Below are positions 18,506 to 27,509 of a DNA stretch of 64,000 nucleotides, one piece after another (within the stretch, counting starts at the first letter, position 1; each line of letters begins with the position of its first letter). The notes beneath the pieces were generated by a model. That model had not been told where the DNA came from. It saw nothing but the letters and a program-made list of their open reading frames with translations, and made no database searches. Origin of the DNA: Alteromonas sp. ASW11-130 (GTDB lineage: Bacteria; Pseudomonadota; Gammaproteobacteria; Enterobacterales; Alteromonadaceae); NCBI RefSeq assembly GCF_026183735.1, contig NZ_JAPFRE010000044.1:76828-140827 (forward strand), given 5' to 3'. Position numbers and translations under genes: made by a program.

Positions 18506-18834
18506 ATATGTTTCCTGGAATGAAAATTCCCCTCGCCCTGTAACCTAGGGAAACAATAGTTCAGGGGTGGGAAATTTAATTTTTATTAACCTTTCAACAC
18601 TGGCTAACTATTTTTGCCAGTCAGTGTTCTTATAAACACTAACCTTATAAAAAACAAACAATTTTCGACGAAAAAAATATATTTTTTCACTCCATAGAGG
18701 ATTTCAATTGTTAGACTGTCTATAACTATTTAGGCAAGACTAAATATCATTAAATTCACGGTACTTTCAGATAAATATGAGGGCGTGAGACCTTGGCAGG
18801 TTGAGTGAGTGGTCAGCGATATTTTCGCTGATAG
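18506..18834. other. Upstream region of the TonB receptor, up to the IS end
   Basis: No gene seen. Overlapping inverted repeats lie at 18596-18628: ACTGGC (18599-18604) pairs with GCCAGT (18616-18621), while AACACTG (18596-18602... ) pairs with CAGTGTT (18622-18628), so two mutually exclusive foldings are possible. This is a candidate operator or switch for the receptor gene. No good Fur match. Confidence 0.4.
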
Positions 18835-18866
18835 TGAACCGTCCTAATATATGTTGACGGTTTTAA

Positions 18867-19679
18867 CTAAGCCAGCTGACTTTCGCAGCTGGCTTTTTTA
18901 TGCACCTCATTCGGGGTCTTCATTTTTAGACTAAGATGCGGCCTATATTCATTATAGATCGCAATTGATTGTCTCACCGCACGTTTCAGCTCTTCTCCAG
19001 TTCGACATTTCGTTAATAAAAACTCATGCTTCAAGATGCCATTGATACGCTCTGCAAGCGCATTCTGGTAACAGTCGTAGCCATCCGTCATTGACGGGGT
19101 GATTAAGCTAGATGAGAGCTGGTCTTGATATATTTGTGAGCAGTATTGACTGCCTCTATCAGAATGGTGAATTAACGGTTCTAGACTCATTCTTCTTTTA
19201 ATCGCTTGCTTTAAAGCGCGCCCGATATCTGTGGCGGTCATGCTTGGAGAAACATCATGCCCCATGATCTTCCTACTATAAGCGTCTGTAACCAAGGAGA
19301 GATAGTGGATGCCAACATCCGTTTCTACATACGTTATATCGCTGACAAACACTTGCTCAGGGCGGCTCACAATCAAACCCTTGAGTAGGTTAGGATGCTT
19401 CTTCATCCAGTGTTTACTATCCGTGGTTTTGTGGTAATTACGAGGCTTTTTGACCAACAAGTTATGAGCGCGAAGGTAGTCAAAAAGGCTATCCCGCCCG
19501 AGTTTGACGCCGGCTGCTTCTAACTTAGGCTTCATTAAATGATACAGTTTACGAGTGCCTAACCTCGGCATAAAGCGTCGTATATCAGCCACCATACACA
19601 AGACAGGCAATAATGCCTTAGCTCTTGCCTGACAGCGACTTTCGGCCTGATAAATGGACTGCCGTGAGATACCCATCAC
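18867..19679 (-). CDS. IS3-family transposase OrfB (DDE integrase)
   Basis: A 270-residue catalytic part with the retroviral-integrase core: Asp in SDITYVETDVG, Asp in HHSDRGSQYCS, and Glu in NALAERINGILKHEF (spacing 35 from the second Asp). The N-terminal HTH_21 segment (MGISRQSIYQ, FMPRLGTRKLYHLMKP) is present. The frame is open 24 bases upstream of the first ATG, reaching the orfA stop. It is probably made as an OrfAB fusion by -1 frameshifting. No strong A6G-type slippery heptamer is visible at the junction (19700-19710), so re-initiation is an alternative. Confidence 0.93.
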   Translation of the reverse strand: MMGISRQSIYQAESRCQARAKALLPVLCMVADIRRFMPRLGTRKLYHLMKPKLEAAGVKLGRDSLFDYLRAHNLLVKKPRNYHKTTDSKHWMKKHPNLLKGLIVSRPEQVFVSDITYVETDVGIHYLSLVTDAYSRKIMGHDVSPSMTATDIGRALKQAIKRRMSLEPLIHHSDRGSQYCSQIYQDQLSSSLITPSMTDGYDCYQNALAERINGILKHEFLLTKCRTGEELKRAVRQSIAIYNEYRPHLSLKMKTPNEVHKKASCESQLA

Positions 19680-19699
19680 ACGACACAGTTGCGATAAGC

Positions 19700-20092
19700 T
19701 TATTTAAGCTTTGCTCTGGAGTTTCCTAACCCCATCTCGACAAGCTTTTTTCGCAGTTGGGTTCCTTGTGTGGTGTCGATGTAATCAATCATTTCATTGA
19801 GTACCAGATTACGAATTTTTTCATCTTCAAGCTTTCGCTCTAGCTCTTTAATGCGTTGCTCTGGAGTCGGGTTTGAGTGAGTCATTATAGTTAACCTCGG
19901 ACGATACCAATCTTGACGCCCATGCTTACGAAGCCAAACTAAAACAGTGCTTCTGCCTTGTATTCCATATTTAGCTTGTGCTTGCTTGTAGGTCAACTCG
20001 CCTTTTTCTACCTGGGCGACAACGGCTAGTTTAAAAGCCTGGGTATAATCACGCTGCGTGCGCTTAGAGATTGATTTAATTGCCTTTCCCAT
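19700..20092 (-). CDS. IS3-family transposase OrfA (HTH/leucine zipper)
   Basis: A 130-residue DNA-binding protein from ATG 20092, chosen because GGAG lies 8 bases upstream (an extra 7 codons are open). The HTH_8-like domain is at about 10-60 (YTQAFKLAVVAQVEKGELTYKQAQAKYGI, then STVLVWLRKHG). A coiled coil follows (EQRIKELERKLEDEKIRNLVLNEMID). It recognises the IS ends and provides the N-terminal part of an OrfAB transposase. Confidence 0.9.
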   Translation of the reverse strand: MGKAIKSISKRTQRDYTQAFKLAVVAQVEKGELTYKQAQAKYGIQGRSTVLVWLRKHGRQDWYRPRLTIMTHSNPTPEQRIKELERKLEDEKIRNLVLNEMIDYIDTTQGTQLRKKLVEMGLGNSRAKLK

Positions 20093-20140
20093 AATAAGTC
20101 TCCAATCTGTCAACTTATTTCAGGACGGGTCATAGAAGGG

Positions 20141-20173
20141 AAAAAAGCCCGATAAGGAGGTCGGGCTTTTTTT
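20141..20173. terminator. Bidirectional terminator downstream of grxD
   Basis: A 12-bp stem AAAAAAGCCCGA / TCGGGCTTTTTT around an 8-nt loop. The A run on the left gives the U tract for the minus-strand grxD transcript. The IS3 element ends 9 bases away. Confidence 0.85.
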
Positions 20174-20197
20174 ATATCAAAAGAGATACGAAAAATA

Positions 20198-20551
20198 TTA
20201 TTCAGCGTCGCTATTATGTTTTTCTGCGGTCTCTTTAACCAGCGGCTGTAATTCGTTTTGTTGAAACATTTCAATAATAATGTCACAACCGCCTATCAGC
20301 TCCCCATCTACCCACAATTGCGGAAAGGTAGGCCAGTTAGCATATTTAGGTAGCTCTGCACGGATGTCAGGGTTTTGCAGTATATCAACATACGCAAACG
20401 GTTCACCACACGACATGAGCGCCTGCGATGCCTGAGCAGAAAAACCGCAGCTAGGAAGTTTTGGTGACCCTTTCATATACAACAGGATCGGATTTTCTTC
20501 GATTTGCTGTTTGATACGCTCTACAGTGGTTTGATTCTCGGTATTTTCCAT
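20198..20551 (-). CDS. grxD: Monothiol glutaredoxin GrxD
   Basis: A 117-residue CGFS-type glutaredoxin that carries a glutathione-ligated [2Fe-2S] cluster and delivers it or senses iron. The motif is LPSCGFSAQ; LYMKGSP before it, and WPTFPQLWVDGELIGGCDI after it, supply the glutathione-binding Lys, the cis-Pro and the Gly-Gly-Cys-Asp. Length agrees with E. coli Grx4 (115). Divergent from sodB with 347 bp between. Confidence 0.97.
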   Translation of the reverse strand: MENTENQTTVERIKQQIEENPILLYMKGSPKLPSCGFSAQASQALMSCGEPFAYVDILQNPDIRAELPKYANWPTFPQLWVDGELIGGCDIIIEMFQQNELQPLVKETAEKHNSDAE

Positions 20552-20785
20552 CCAGTCCTCTCAATAGTTGAAAAACCGTTTTTTACGGTTCCTATTTCTC
20601 ATCTCATAATTTTATCATATTAGTTAACGGCATGCCGAGCATAGTTTACTGAACCCTTCCCCGCCCCTTACCGAAGTGATCTTTCTAATTCCAAAGTACC
20701 TATGATAATCAGGGTAAAAATAAAGATTTCAATTCCCTAATGTTACACTTTGGTTAAAAATTTCAAATTTGTCATTGGGTTATGA

Positions 20786-20805
20786 AATAATATCCCAATA
20801 TTATT
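20786..20805. promoter_or_regulatory. Palindromic candidate operator upstream of sodB
   Basis: A perfect 8-bp inverted repeat AATAATAT / ATATTATT with a CCCA spacer, 93 bases before the sodB start. The rest of the 347-bp gap between grxD and sodB holds no gene. The identity of the binding regulator is not clear; Fur-like but with the wrong half-site spacing. Confidence 0.4.
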
Positions 20806-20898
20806 ATGACAACCTAGACCTTTGCTGACCTGAAATTGCGAACAGGCTTGCTATAAATCAGGCAGCAGCAAAAACTAAATACCAATAAGGAGACCCGT

Positions 20899-21483
20899 AT
20901 GGCTTTTGAATTACCAGCATTACCCTATGAAAAAAATGCCTTAGAACCTCATATTTCTGCTGAGACTTTGGACTATCACTACGGTAAACACCATGCTACT
21001 TACGTGAGCAAATTAAACGGCTTGGTAGAAGGTACAGAAAACGAGAATAAAAGCCTTGAAGAGATAATTAAATCTTCCAGTGGTGGATTATTCAATAATG
21101 CTGCACAAGTATGGAACCATACCTTCTATTGGAACTGCCTAAGCCCAAATGGTGGCGGTGAACCTTCCGGCGAACTCGCCGATGCGATCAATGCCAAATG
21201 GGGTTCATTTGCAGATTTCCAGGCCGCGTTCAATGACAAAGCGGTTAACAACTTTGGTTCAAGCTGGACTTGGTTAGTTAAAAAATCTGACGGCTCGTTA
21301 GATATTGTTAATACCAGCAATGCTGAAACGCCAGTAAGTGACGACAGCATGACTGCCGTCATGACAGTTGATCTATGGGAACACGCCTACTACATTGATT
21401 ATCGTAATGCGCGTCCGAAATACCTGGAAGGTTTTTGGGCATTAATCAACTGGGATTTTGCCAGCAAGAATTTTAGCAGCTAA
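20899..21483 (+). CDS. sodB: Iron superoxide dismutase
   Basis: Dismutates superoxide in the cytoplasm. The 194-residue chain has the four metal ligands: His in [10 protein letters not shown], His in [11 protein letters not shown], Asp and His in [11 protein letters not shown]. The Gln of NNAAQVWN, placed before the second His ligand, is diagnostic of the Fe enzyme rather than Mn. AAGGAG lies 7 bases before ATG 20899. In E. coli sodB is the classical target of the iron-sparing sRNA RyhB; see the sRNA candidate at 34122. Confidence 0.97.
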   Translation: MAFELPALPYEKNALEPHISAETLDYHYGKHHATYVSKLNGLVEGTENENKSLEEIIKSSSGGLFNNAAQVWNHTFYWNCLSPNGGGEPSGELADAINAKWGSFADFQAAFNDKAVNNFGSSWTWLVKKSDGSLDIVNTSNAETPVSDDSMTAVMTVDLWEHAYYIDYRNARPKYLEGFWALINWDFASKNFSS

Positions 21484-21503
21484 GTTTTTTAGCCGCTCTT
21501 CTA

Positions 21504-21525
21504 CAGCCCGTATCTATGCGGGCTG
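21504..21525 (+). terminator. Hairpin after sodB
   Basis: CAGCCCG / CGGGCTG with an 8-nt loop (21504-21525), followed by an AT-rich stretch with only a weak T run. A probable terminator or 3' stabilising hairpin. Confidence 0.5.
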
Positions 21526-21678
21526 ACAACTATTTTAGTCAGACAGAAGGTATATTTTTTATACATTTTGTGACTTTTCACGCCAAAGATATACTTAAAA
21601 ATCTTTAAAATTTCACACACTTTTGCAAATACCTACTAAGCTGAAAATACGGGGGAACAGTTTTTTCCAGAGGTACGC

Positions 21679-23601
21679 ATGGGTATTTTCGAACATTTCC
21701 AACAACGCTACGAAGAACGTAAACAAGAAGAATTTACGATCCAAGAATTTTTAGATATCTGCAAGGATGATCCAATGGCTTACGCCAACGCTGCTGAGCG
21801 TTTGTTAAAAGCAATAGGTGAGCCTGAGATGATTGACACGTCTAACGATCCCGGCCTTAGTCGCCTTTTTTCCAACCGCGTAATCGCTCGCTATCCAGCT
21901 TTCCACGAGTTTTATGGCATGGAGGACGCCATTGAGCAAATCGTCTCCTATTTACGCCACGCCGCGCAGGGCTTAGAGGAAAAAAAACAAATTCTGTATT
22001 TACTCGGGCCTGTCGGCGGCGGTAAATCATCGCTCGCTGAACGGCTTAAGGAATTAATGCAAAAAGTTCCTATTTATATGCTCAAGGGTTCGCCTGTAAA
22101 TGACCACCCATTTTGTCTATTCGATGCAGATGAAGATGGGGCACTGCTCGAAAAAGAGTACGGTGTACCAAAACGTTATCTGAAAACCATAATGTCACCC
22201 TGGGTTCGAAAGCGATTACATGAGCTTAATGGTGATATCAGTCAGTTCAAGGTAGTTCGCGTTTATCCTTCGGTGTTGGATCAGGTGGGTATAGCGAAAA
22301 CCGAACCTGGAGATGAGAATAACCAAGATATTTCCTCCTTAGTGGGAAAGGTCGATATTAGACGTTTAGAGCAATACGCGCAGAATGACCCTGATGCCTA
22401 CAGTTATTCAGGCTCTCTTTGCAAATCTAATCAGGGGCTGATGGAATTTGTGGAAATGTTTAAAGCACCGATCAAAGTGCTACACCCCCTATTAACCGCT
22501 ACCCAAGAAGGGAATTATAATCCCACTGAAGGGTTCTCGGCCCTCCCTTTCGATGGCCTAATTCTGGCCCATTCAAATGAGTCAGAATGGAAAACTTTCC
22601 GCAATAATAAAAACAATGAGGCGTTTTTAGATCGTGTTTATATTGTGAAGGTGCCCTACTGCTTGCGCGTCAGTGAAGAAATAAAAATTTATAGAAAATT
22701 GTTGGATAGCAGCGAATTATCGGGCGCGCCTTGTGCTCCTGATACGTTGCAATGTCTGGCTCAATTTACCGTTTTGTCACGACTCAAAGAGCCAGATAAC
22801 TCCAGCGTGTATTCAAAAATGCGGGTCTATGACGGTGAAAGCCTCAAGGATACTGACCCAAAAGCTAAATCTTATCAGGAGTACAGAGATTACGCTGGCG
22901 TAGACGAAGGTATGGAAGGGTTGTCTACCCGGTTCGCATTCAAGATTTTATCGCGTGTATTTAACTTTGATCATCAAGAAGTTGCCGCTAACCCTGTACA
23001 TCTGTTCTATGTGCTGGAAAGACAAATAGAGCGTGAACAATTCCCGCAGGATATTTCTGAACGCTACAAAGAGTTTCTCAAAGGCTACTTGATCCCCCGG
23101 TATGTGGAATTTATCGGCAAAGAAATTCAAACGGCATATTTGGAATCTTATTCTGAATACGGTCAAAACCTGTTCGATCGCTATGTGACCTACGCCGACT
23201 TCTGGATTCAGGACCAAGAATATCGCGATCCAGAAACGGGTCAGCTGTTTGACCGCGCATCGTTAAATGCTGAGTTAGAGAAAACAGAGAAGCCTGCAGG
23301 TATAAGTAACCCTAAAGATTTTCGAAATGAAATTGTGAACTTCGTCCTACGCGCCCGAGCCAACAACGCCGGTAAAAACCCTGCATGGACCAGTTACGAA
23401 AAGCTACGCACCGTTATTGAGAAAAAAATGTTTTCAAATACCGAGGATTTACTCCCGGTCATTTCATTTAATACTAAGGGTTCGACTGAAGATAAGAAGA
23501 AACACGACGATTTTGTAAACCGGATGATGGAGAAAGGCTACACCCAAAAACAAGTCAGGCTGCTCTGCGAATGGTATCTGCGAGTGCGTAAAGCCTCGTA
23601 G
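21679..23601 (+). CDS. yeaG: PrkA-type serine protein kinase YeaG
   Basis: An AAA-domain Ser/Thr protein kinase of 640 residues linked to stationary phase, nitrogen and stress adaptation. The Walker A loop GPVGGGKSS is at about 110-118, with a Walker B-like FDGLILAHSNESEW region at about 290-303 and the C-terminal PrkA domain (about 420-640). It is the first gene of the conserved yeaG-yeaH-spoVR module, all on the plus strand, which strongly supports the assignment. Confidence 0.96.
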   Translation: MGIFEHFQQRYEERKQEEFTIQEFLDICKDDPMAYANAAERLLKAIGEPEMIDTSNDPGLSRLFSNRVIARYPAFHEFYGMEDAIEQIVSYLRHAAQGLEEKKQILYLLGPVGGGKSSLAERLKELMQKVPIYMLKGSPVNDHPFCLFDADEDGALLEKEYGVPKRYLKTIMSPWVRKRLHELNGDISQFKVVRVYPSVLDQVGIAKTEPGDENNQDISSLVGKVDIRRLEQYAQNDPDAYSYSGSLCKSNQGLMEFVEMFKAPIKVLHPLLTATQEGNYNPTEGFSALPFDGLILAHSNESEWKTFRNNKNNEAFLDRVYIVKVPYCLRVSEEIKIYRKLLDSSELSGAPCAPDTLQCLAQFTVLSRLKEPDNSSVYSKMRVYDGESLKDTDPKAKSYQEYRDYAGVDEGMEGLSTRFAFKILSRVFNFDHQEVAANPVHLFYVLERQIEREQFPQDISERYKEFLKGYLIPRYVEFIGKEIQTAYLESYSEYGQNLFDRYVTYADFWIQDQEYRDPETGQLFDRASLNAELEKTEKPAGISNPKDFRNEIVNFVLRARANNAGKNPAWTSYEKLRTVIEKKMFSNTEDLLPVISFNTKGSTEDKKKHDDFVNRMMEKGYTQKQVRLLCEWYLRVRKAS

Positions 23602-23693
23602 GGTTATGAGATATCCTCATGTGCACAAAAAGATTCTACGTAGGTCTTTTTGGCGCAGGGGTAGCAGTAAACCAATATAGTAAGTAGAGGCTT

Positions 23694-24986
23694 ATGGCGC
23701 ATTTTATTGACAGACGACTAAATAGCAAGGGTAAGAGCACGGTAAACCGCCAGCGCTTTCTTCGTCGTTACAAACAGCAAATCAAACGAGCAGTGTCGGA
23801 TGCTGTTGGTAACCGTTCCGTTACCGATTTAGAGACCGGCGAAAAAATCAGTATTCCAGCCAGAGATATCACAGAGCCTGTTTTCCATACCGGGAAAGGC
23901 GGAAAGCGGTCCATTGTTCATCCGGGAAACGATCAATTTACTACCGGCGACAGAATCAACCGTCCTCCTTCTGGAGGGGCGCAAGGTGGCGGCAATGGAG
24001 AGGCCAGTGATTCAGGAGAAGGACAAGACGAATTTGTATTTTCTATTTCAAAAGATGAATATTTAGAATTACTGTTTGATGATCTTGCATTGCCCAATTT
24101 GAAGCGCACTAATTTTGATAAGGTCATCCAATATGAAACCTATCGTGCTGGCTATCAAACTGATGGCGTTCCAAGTAATCTGGATATAGTGCGATCGCTA
24201 AAAGGTTCTGTTGCCAGGCGAATTGCCTTGTCAGGCAGCGATCGTGCTAAATTACGCGAGCTGGAAGAAAAACTTCAGGCGCTAAAAGACGATAAGCACG
24301 AAAATACACTGGAAATTATGGAACTCGAAGAGGAGATTAAGCTTCTCAAAGCGAAGATTGCACGCATCCCTTTTATAGATACCTTTGATTTACGTTTTAA
24401 AAATTACGACCGTCGTCCCATTCCTACCAGCAAAGCTGTGATGTTTTGCCTGATGGATGTGTCTGGGTCGATGGATCAGGCTACTAAGGATATCGCCAAA
24501 CGCTTCTATATTTTACTGTATTTGTTCTTAACCCGAACCTATGAAAATGTTGAAGTAGTCTACATCCGCCATCATACACAAGCCAAAGAAGTTGATGAGG
24601 AAGAGTTTTTCTACTCGCAGGAAACGGGCGGTACTATAGTATCAAGTGCGCTAAAATTAATGGATGAGATCATCAAAGAGCGCTATCAGAACACTGATTG
24701 GAATATCTATGCCGCTCAAGCATCCGACGGCGACAACTGGGCCGATGATTCACCGCACTGCACAGAGCTCTTACTCAAAAGTCTACTACCAGTAACACGA
24801 TATTTTGCCTATATCGAAATTACCGATCGACAGCATCAAAGTTTGTGGCGCGAATACGAACATGTCGCCGCTATCGCGGATAACTTCGTTTGTCGCCACA
24901 TTAAAGACGTCAGCGATATTTTTCCCGTTTTCCGTGAGCTTTTCAAAAAACGTACGGAACAACCTGATGCTGTGGGAGGCTTTTAG
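23694..24986 (+). CDS. yeaH: YeaH/DUF444 von Willebrand A-like protein
   Basis: A 430-residue partner of the YeaG kinase. The N-terminal half is basic and low-complexity ([20 protein letters not shown] at about 94-113); a coiled coil lies at about 185-222. The C-terminal VWA-like domain has the MIDAS motif DVSGSMD at 255-261, then the Thr of GGTIVSSAL. In E. coli YeaG and YeaH act in the same stress pathway. The stop is followed after one base by the spoVR start. Confidence 0.95.
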   Translation: MAHFIDRRLNSKGKSTVNRQRFLRRYKQQIKRAVSDAVGNRSVTDLETGEKISIPARDITEPVFHTGKGGKRSIVHPGNDQFTTGDRINRPPSGGAQGGGNGEASDSGEGQDEFVFSISKDEYLELLFDDLALPNLKRTNFDKVIQYETYRAGYQTDGVPSNLDIVRSLKGSVARRIALSGSDRAKLRELEEKLQALKDDKHENTLEIMELEEEIKLLKAKIARIPFIDTFDLRFKNYDRRPIPTSKAVMFCLMDVSGSMDQATKDIAKRFYILLYLFLTRTYENVEVVYIRHHTQAKEVDEEEFFYSQETGGTIVSSALKLMDEIIKERYQNTDWNIYAAQASDGDNWADDSPHCTELLLKSLLPVTRYFAYIEITDRQHQSLWREYEHVAAIADNFVCRHIKDVSDIFPVFRELFKKRTEQPDAVGGF

Positions 24987-24987
24987 C

Positions 24988-26508
24988 ATGCTACATGAGA
25001 GGAATACAGAAAAGATGTTGTCAGATGGACCTGACTGGACATTTGAATTACTTGAACGATACGAAGCAGAAATTGATCGCATCGCCAAAAATTTCAAACT
25101 AGACACCTATCCAAACCAGATAGAAGTCATTACAGCCGAACAAATGATGGACGCCTATGCGAGTATTGGCATGCCTATTAACTACGTGCACTGGTCCTAT
25201 GGGAAAAAGTTTATTCAAACAGAGCAGAATTATCGACGCGGGTTCATGGGTCTGGCGTACGAAATCGTGATCAACTCCGATCCATGTATCGCTTATTTAA
25301 TGGAAGAGAATACCATTACCATGCAGGCACTGGTAATGGCCCATGCGAGTTATGGCCACAATTCATTTTTTAAAGGGAACTACCTATTTGAAACTTGGAC
25401 TGATGCCAGTTCAATTGTGGACTATCTGGTATTTGCAAAAAATTATATTGCTAAGTGCGAAGAAAAATACGGCTATGAAGAAGTAGAAAATATATTAGAT
25501 TCATGTCACGCGTTAATGAATTATGGAGTAGACAGATATAAACGTCCTCAGAAACTATCCTTAGAAGAGGAAAAAAGCCGCCAGAAAGAGCGAGCTCGTT
25601 ATTTGCAGACACAAGTCAACGAACTTTGGCGCACGTTGCCACGAGGGAAAGCAGGTAAAGCGCCGGAAAAAAGACGCTTTCCAGCAGAACCGCAAGAAAA
25701 CTTATTGTACTTTATTGAGAAAAATGCGCCATTGCTGGAAAGCTGGCAAAGGGAAATAGTGAGAATTGTACGCAAAATTTCCCAGTATTTTTATCCCCAA
25801 AAACAAACTCAGGTGATGAACGAAGGGTGGGCATGTTTTTGGCACTATCACATCTTAAACCAACTTTACGACGAAGGATTAGTGACAGATCGTTTTATGA
25901 TGGAGTTTTTGCATAGTCATACCAGCGTCGTGAAGCAACCGGAATATAATTCATCTTATTACTCGGGAATTAACCCATACGCGTTAGGGTTCAACATGTT
26001 CATGGATATAAAAAGGATGTGTCAGGAGCCTACAGAAGAAGATAAATACTATTTGCCCGACGTGGCCGGAAAAGACTGGTTAGACACAGTTCACTTTGCG
26101 ATGAAAAATTTCAAAGATGAAAGTTTCATCAGCCAGTTTTTATCGCCTAAGCTTATTCGTGATTTTAAATTGTTTGCAGTAGATGATGATTCAGACAAGC
26201 CATACGTCAGTGTTAGTGCGATTCACGATGAAATGGGCTATCGCATCATCAAAGAAAAACTCTCGGCCCAATACAACCTAAGTAACCTTGAACCAAATAT
26301 TCAAGTTTACAATGTCGATGTAAGAGGAGATCGCTCACTTACACTTCGCTATATTCCCCAACACGAGATCCCGTTGTCGGAGTCTAAAGATGAAGTGATG
26401 CGCCACTTGCACCGCCTATGGAAGTTCAATGTAAGCTTAGAGCAAGAAAATGCTGACGGTGAAGTAGAAGTCATTGCAGAATGTACACGGCCGCCATCTG
26501 CGGCGTAA
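24988..26508 (+). CDS. ycgB: SpoVR family protein (YcgB)
   Basis: A 506-residue protein of the SpoVR/YcgB family, whose biochemical role is not established, though it co-occurs with PrkA and YeaH in stress regulation. ATG 24988 is chosen because GGGAGG precedes it by about 9 bases; an upstream frame within yeaH is an artefact. Family signatures: HWSYGKKFIQTEQNY, AYLMEENTITMQALVMAHASYGHNS and the central MNEGWACFWHYHILN with conserved Trp and His. The start is one base after the yeaH stop, so the two are translationally coupled. Confidence 0.95.
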   Translation: MLHERNTEKMLSDGPDWTFELLERYEAEIDRIAKNFKLDTYPNQIEVITAEQMMDAYASIGMPINYVHWSYGKKFIQTEQNYRRGFMGLAYEIVINSDPCIAYLMEENTITMQALVMAHASYGHNSFFKGNYLFETWTDASSIVDYLVFAKNYIAKCEEKYGYEEVENILDSCHALMNYGVDRYKRPQKLSLEEEKSRQKERARYLQTQVNELWRTLPRGKAGKAPEKRRFPAEPQENLLYFIEKNAPLLESWQREIVRIVRKISQYFYPQKQTQVMNEGWACFWHYHILNQLYDEGLVTDRFMMEFLHSHTSVVKQPEYNSSYYSGINPYALGFNMFMDIKRMCQEPTEEDKYYLPDVAGKDWLDTVHFAMKNFKDESFISQFLSPKLIRDFKLFAVDDDSDKPYVSVSAIHDEMGYRIIKEKLSAQYNLSNLEPNIQVYNVDVRGDRSLTLRYIPQHEIPLSESKDEVMRHLHRLWKFNVSLEQENADGEVEVIAECTRPPSAA

Positions 26509-26521
26509 AACAAAAATACCG

Positions 26522-27466
26522 TTATTCGTTGCAGACCAGAGCAAGATACGCGTCATTTTTCCCAAGATGCAAACGAGTTGCCCCCTCAGGGCACTGTTCG
26601 GAAATATCGAGCCAGGGTTGCCAGCGATCGGCTTCATCAACGTTTGTCATTCTCTGTGTCTCAGGCTTTCCTCGCTCTTCACCGTCACCATTTGTGGGCG
26701 CAAGCGACCATGAAAGAATAGTCGTCCCCTCCACCACCAATGCTTTTGCATCCTTCGTCCAAGCCATATACTGGTTATTACCGGGCATAGTGGCCAGTAC
26801 AATTGAATGTTCTGCATCTTTGTCAAATGCCATTAAAGTCCACGGTTGTGATTTCGGCGCAGGATTTTTGGTGTAACTGAACATATCGGTACCTGGAATG
26901 GGCCACAGACTGGCCCCCACATGCTCGTCGATAACGTGTTGATGACCTGAAAGTGTCAAACTTTGCAGCGTATGAGGTTCTCCTAAGATAAATGCAAGTA
27001 CAGTATCCTTTGAGGTCCATACATGATAACCCACCGGTTCTGCCTCGATTAATTTACCTACCAACTCTTTGTTTTGGGTATGCGCCCATAACCACTGCTT
27101 TCCGCCCTCATCTACTTTGATTACGGAAAAACCGTCACTCATCGGCAAAGGTGTGGGAGAGTATTCAGATGTTTTGCTTTGGGTTAGATTAGTATGTTGC
27201 TGCGGCAAAATGCGGTATTCAAATGAATCCATTTGCGCATTTTCGCCAGTACCCATTTCTTGCGTAAAGTATAATGATTGACCATCGGGTAAAAAGTGGG
27301 GCTGATTGGAATAGCCGTTATTGTCAGTGATTTTTCTGGCTTGCTCAATACGTGGCGTATCATCTTGGTAGCTTAGCGAAAACAACCATATGTTACTCGT
27401 GGAGGGCTGGGCATTCGCCAACCCACTTTGAATAAGTAGCCCTATAATTACTAACATATTTTTCAT
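26522..27466 (-). CDS. Periplasmic TolB-like beta-propeller protein
   Basis: A 314-residue secreted protein with a signal peptide ending at SGLANA. Repeated blades of the PD40/WD40-like type can be seen (GYSNQPHFLPDGQSLYFTQE, YSPTPLPMSDGFSVI, NNQYMAWTKDAKALVV, ADRWQPWLDISEQC). There is no catalytic domain, so it is a binding or sensor propeller of unknown role. It is convergent with spoVR (13-bp gap) and 43 bp downstream of the MFS gene on the same strand. Confidence 0.7.
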   Translation of the reverse strand: MKNMLVIIGLLIQSGLANAQPSTSNIWLFSLSYQDDTPRIEQARKITDNNGYSNQPHFLPDGQSLYFTQEMGTGENAQMDSFEYRILPQQHTNLTQSKTSEYSPTPLPMSDGFSVIKVDEGGKQWLWAHTQNKELVGKLIEAEPVGYHVWTSKDTVLAFILGEPHTLQSLTLSGHQHVIDEHVGASLWPIPGTDMFSYTKNPAPKSQPWTLMAFDKDAEHSIVLATMPGNNQYMAWTKDAKALVVEGTTILSWSLAPTNGDGEERGKPETQRMTNVDEADRWQPWLDISEQCPEGATRLHLGKNDAYLALVCNE

Positions 27467-27509
27467 TACTTACACTTCCTAATCGCTGTATAGTTACCCT
27501 ACTCTGCTT

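Larger units (their letters stand above)
18835..20132 (-). mobile_element. Complete IS3-family insertion sequence
   Basis: A 1298-bp element with imperfect terminal inverted repeats: left TGAACCGTCCTAATATATG and right (complement) TGACCCGTCCTGAAATAAG, both followed by TTGAC. It is flanked by a 3-bp target duplication TAG (18832-18834 and 20133-20135). It contains an orfA and an orfB transposase on the minus strand, both intact. The insertion point is 6 bp from the grxD terminator stem, in non-coding DNA. The intact ends, duplication and frames suggest a recent insertion. Confidence 0.93.

Noticed and set aside
19700..19710. A classical slippery heptamer for IS3 frameshifting
   Set aside because: The junction reads AGCTTAAATAA, with no A6G or similar motif in the correct phase, so no frameshift signal was annotated.
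26481..26876. A 131-codon plus-strand ORF following spoVR
   Set aside because: Overlaps the minus-strand propeller protein, whose signal peptide and blades are clear.
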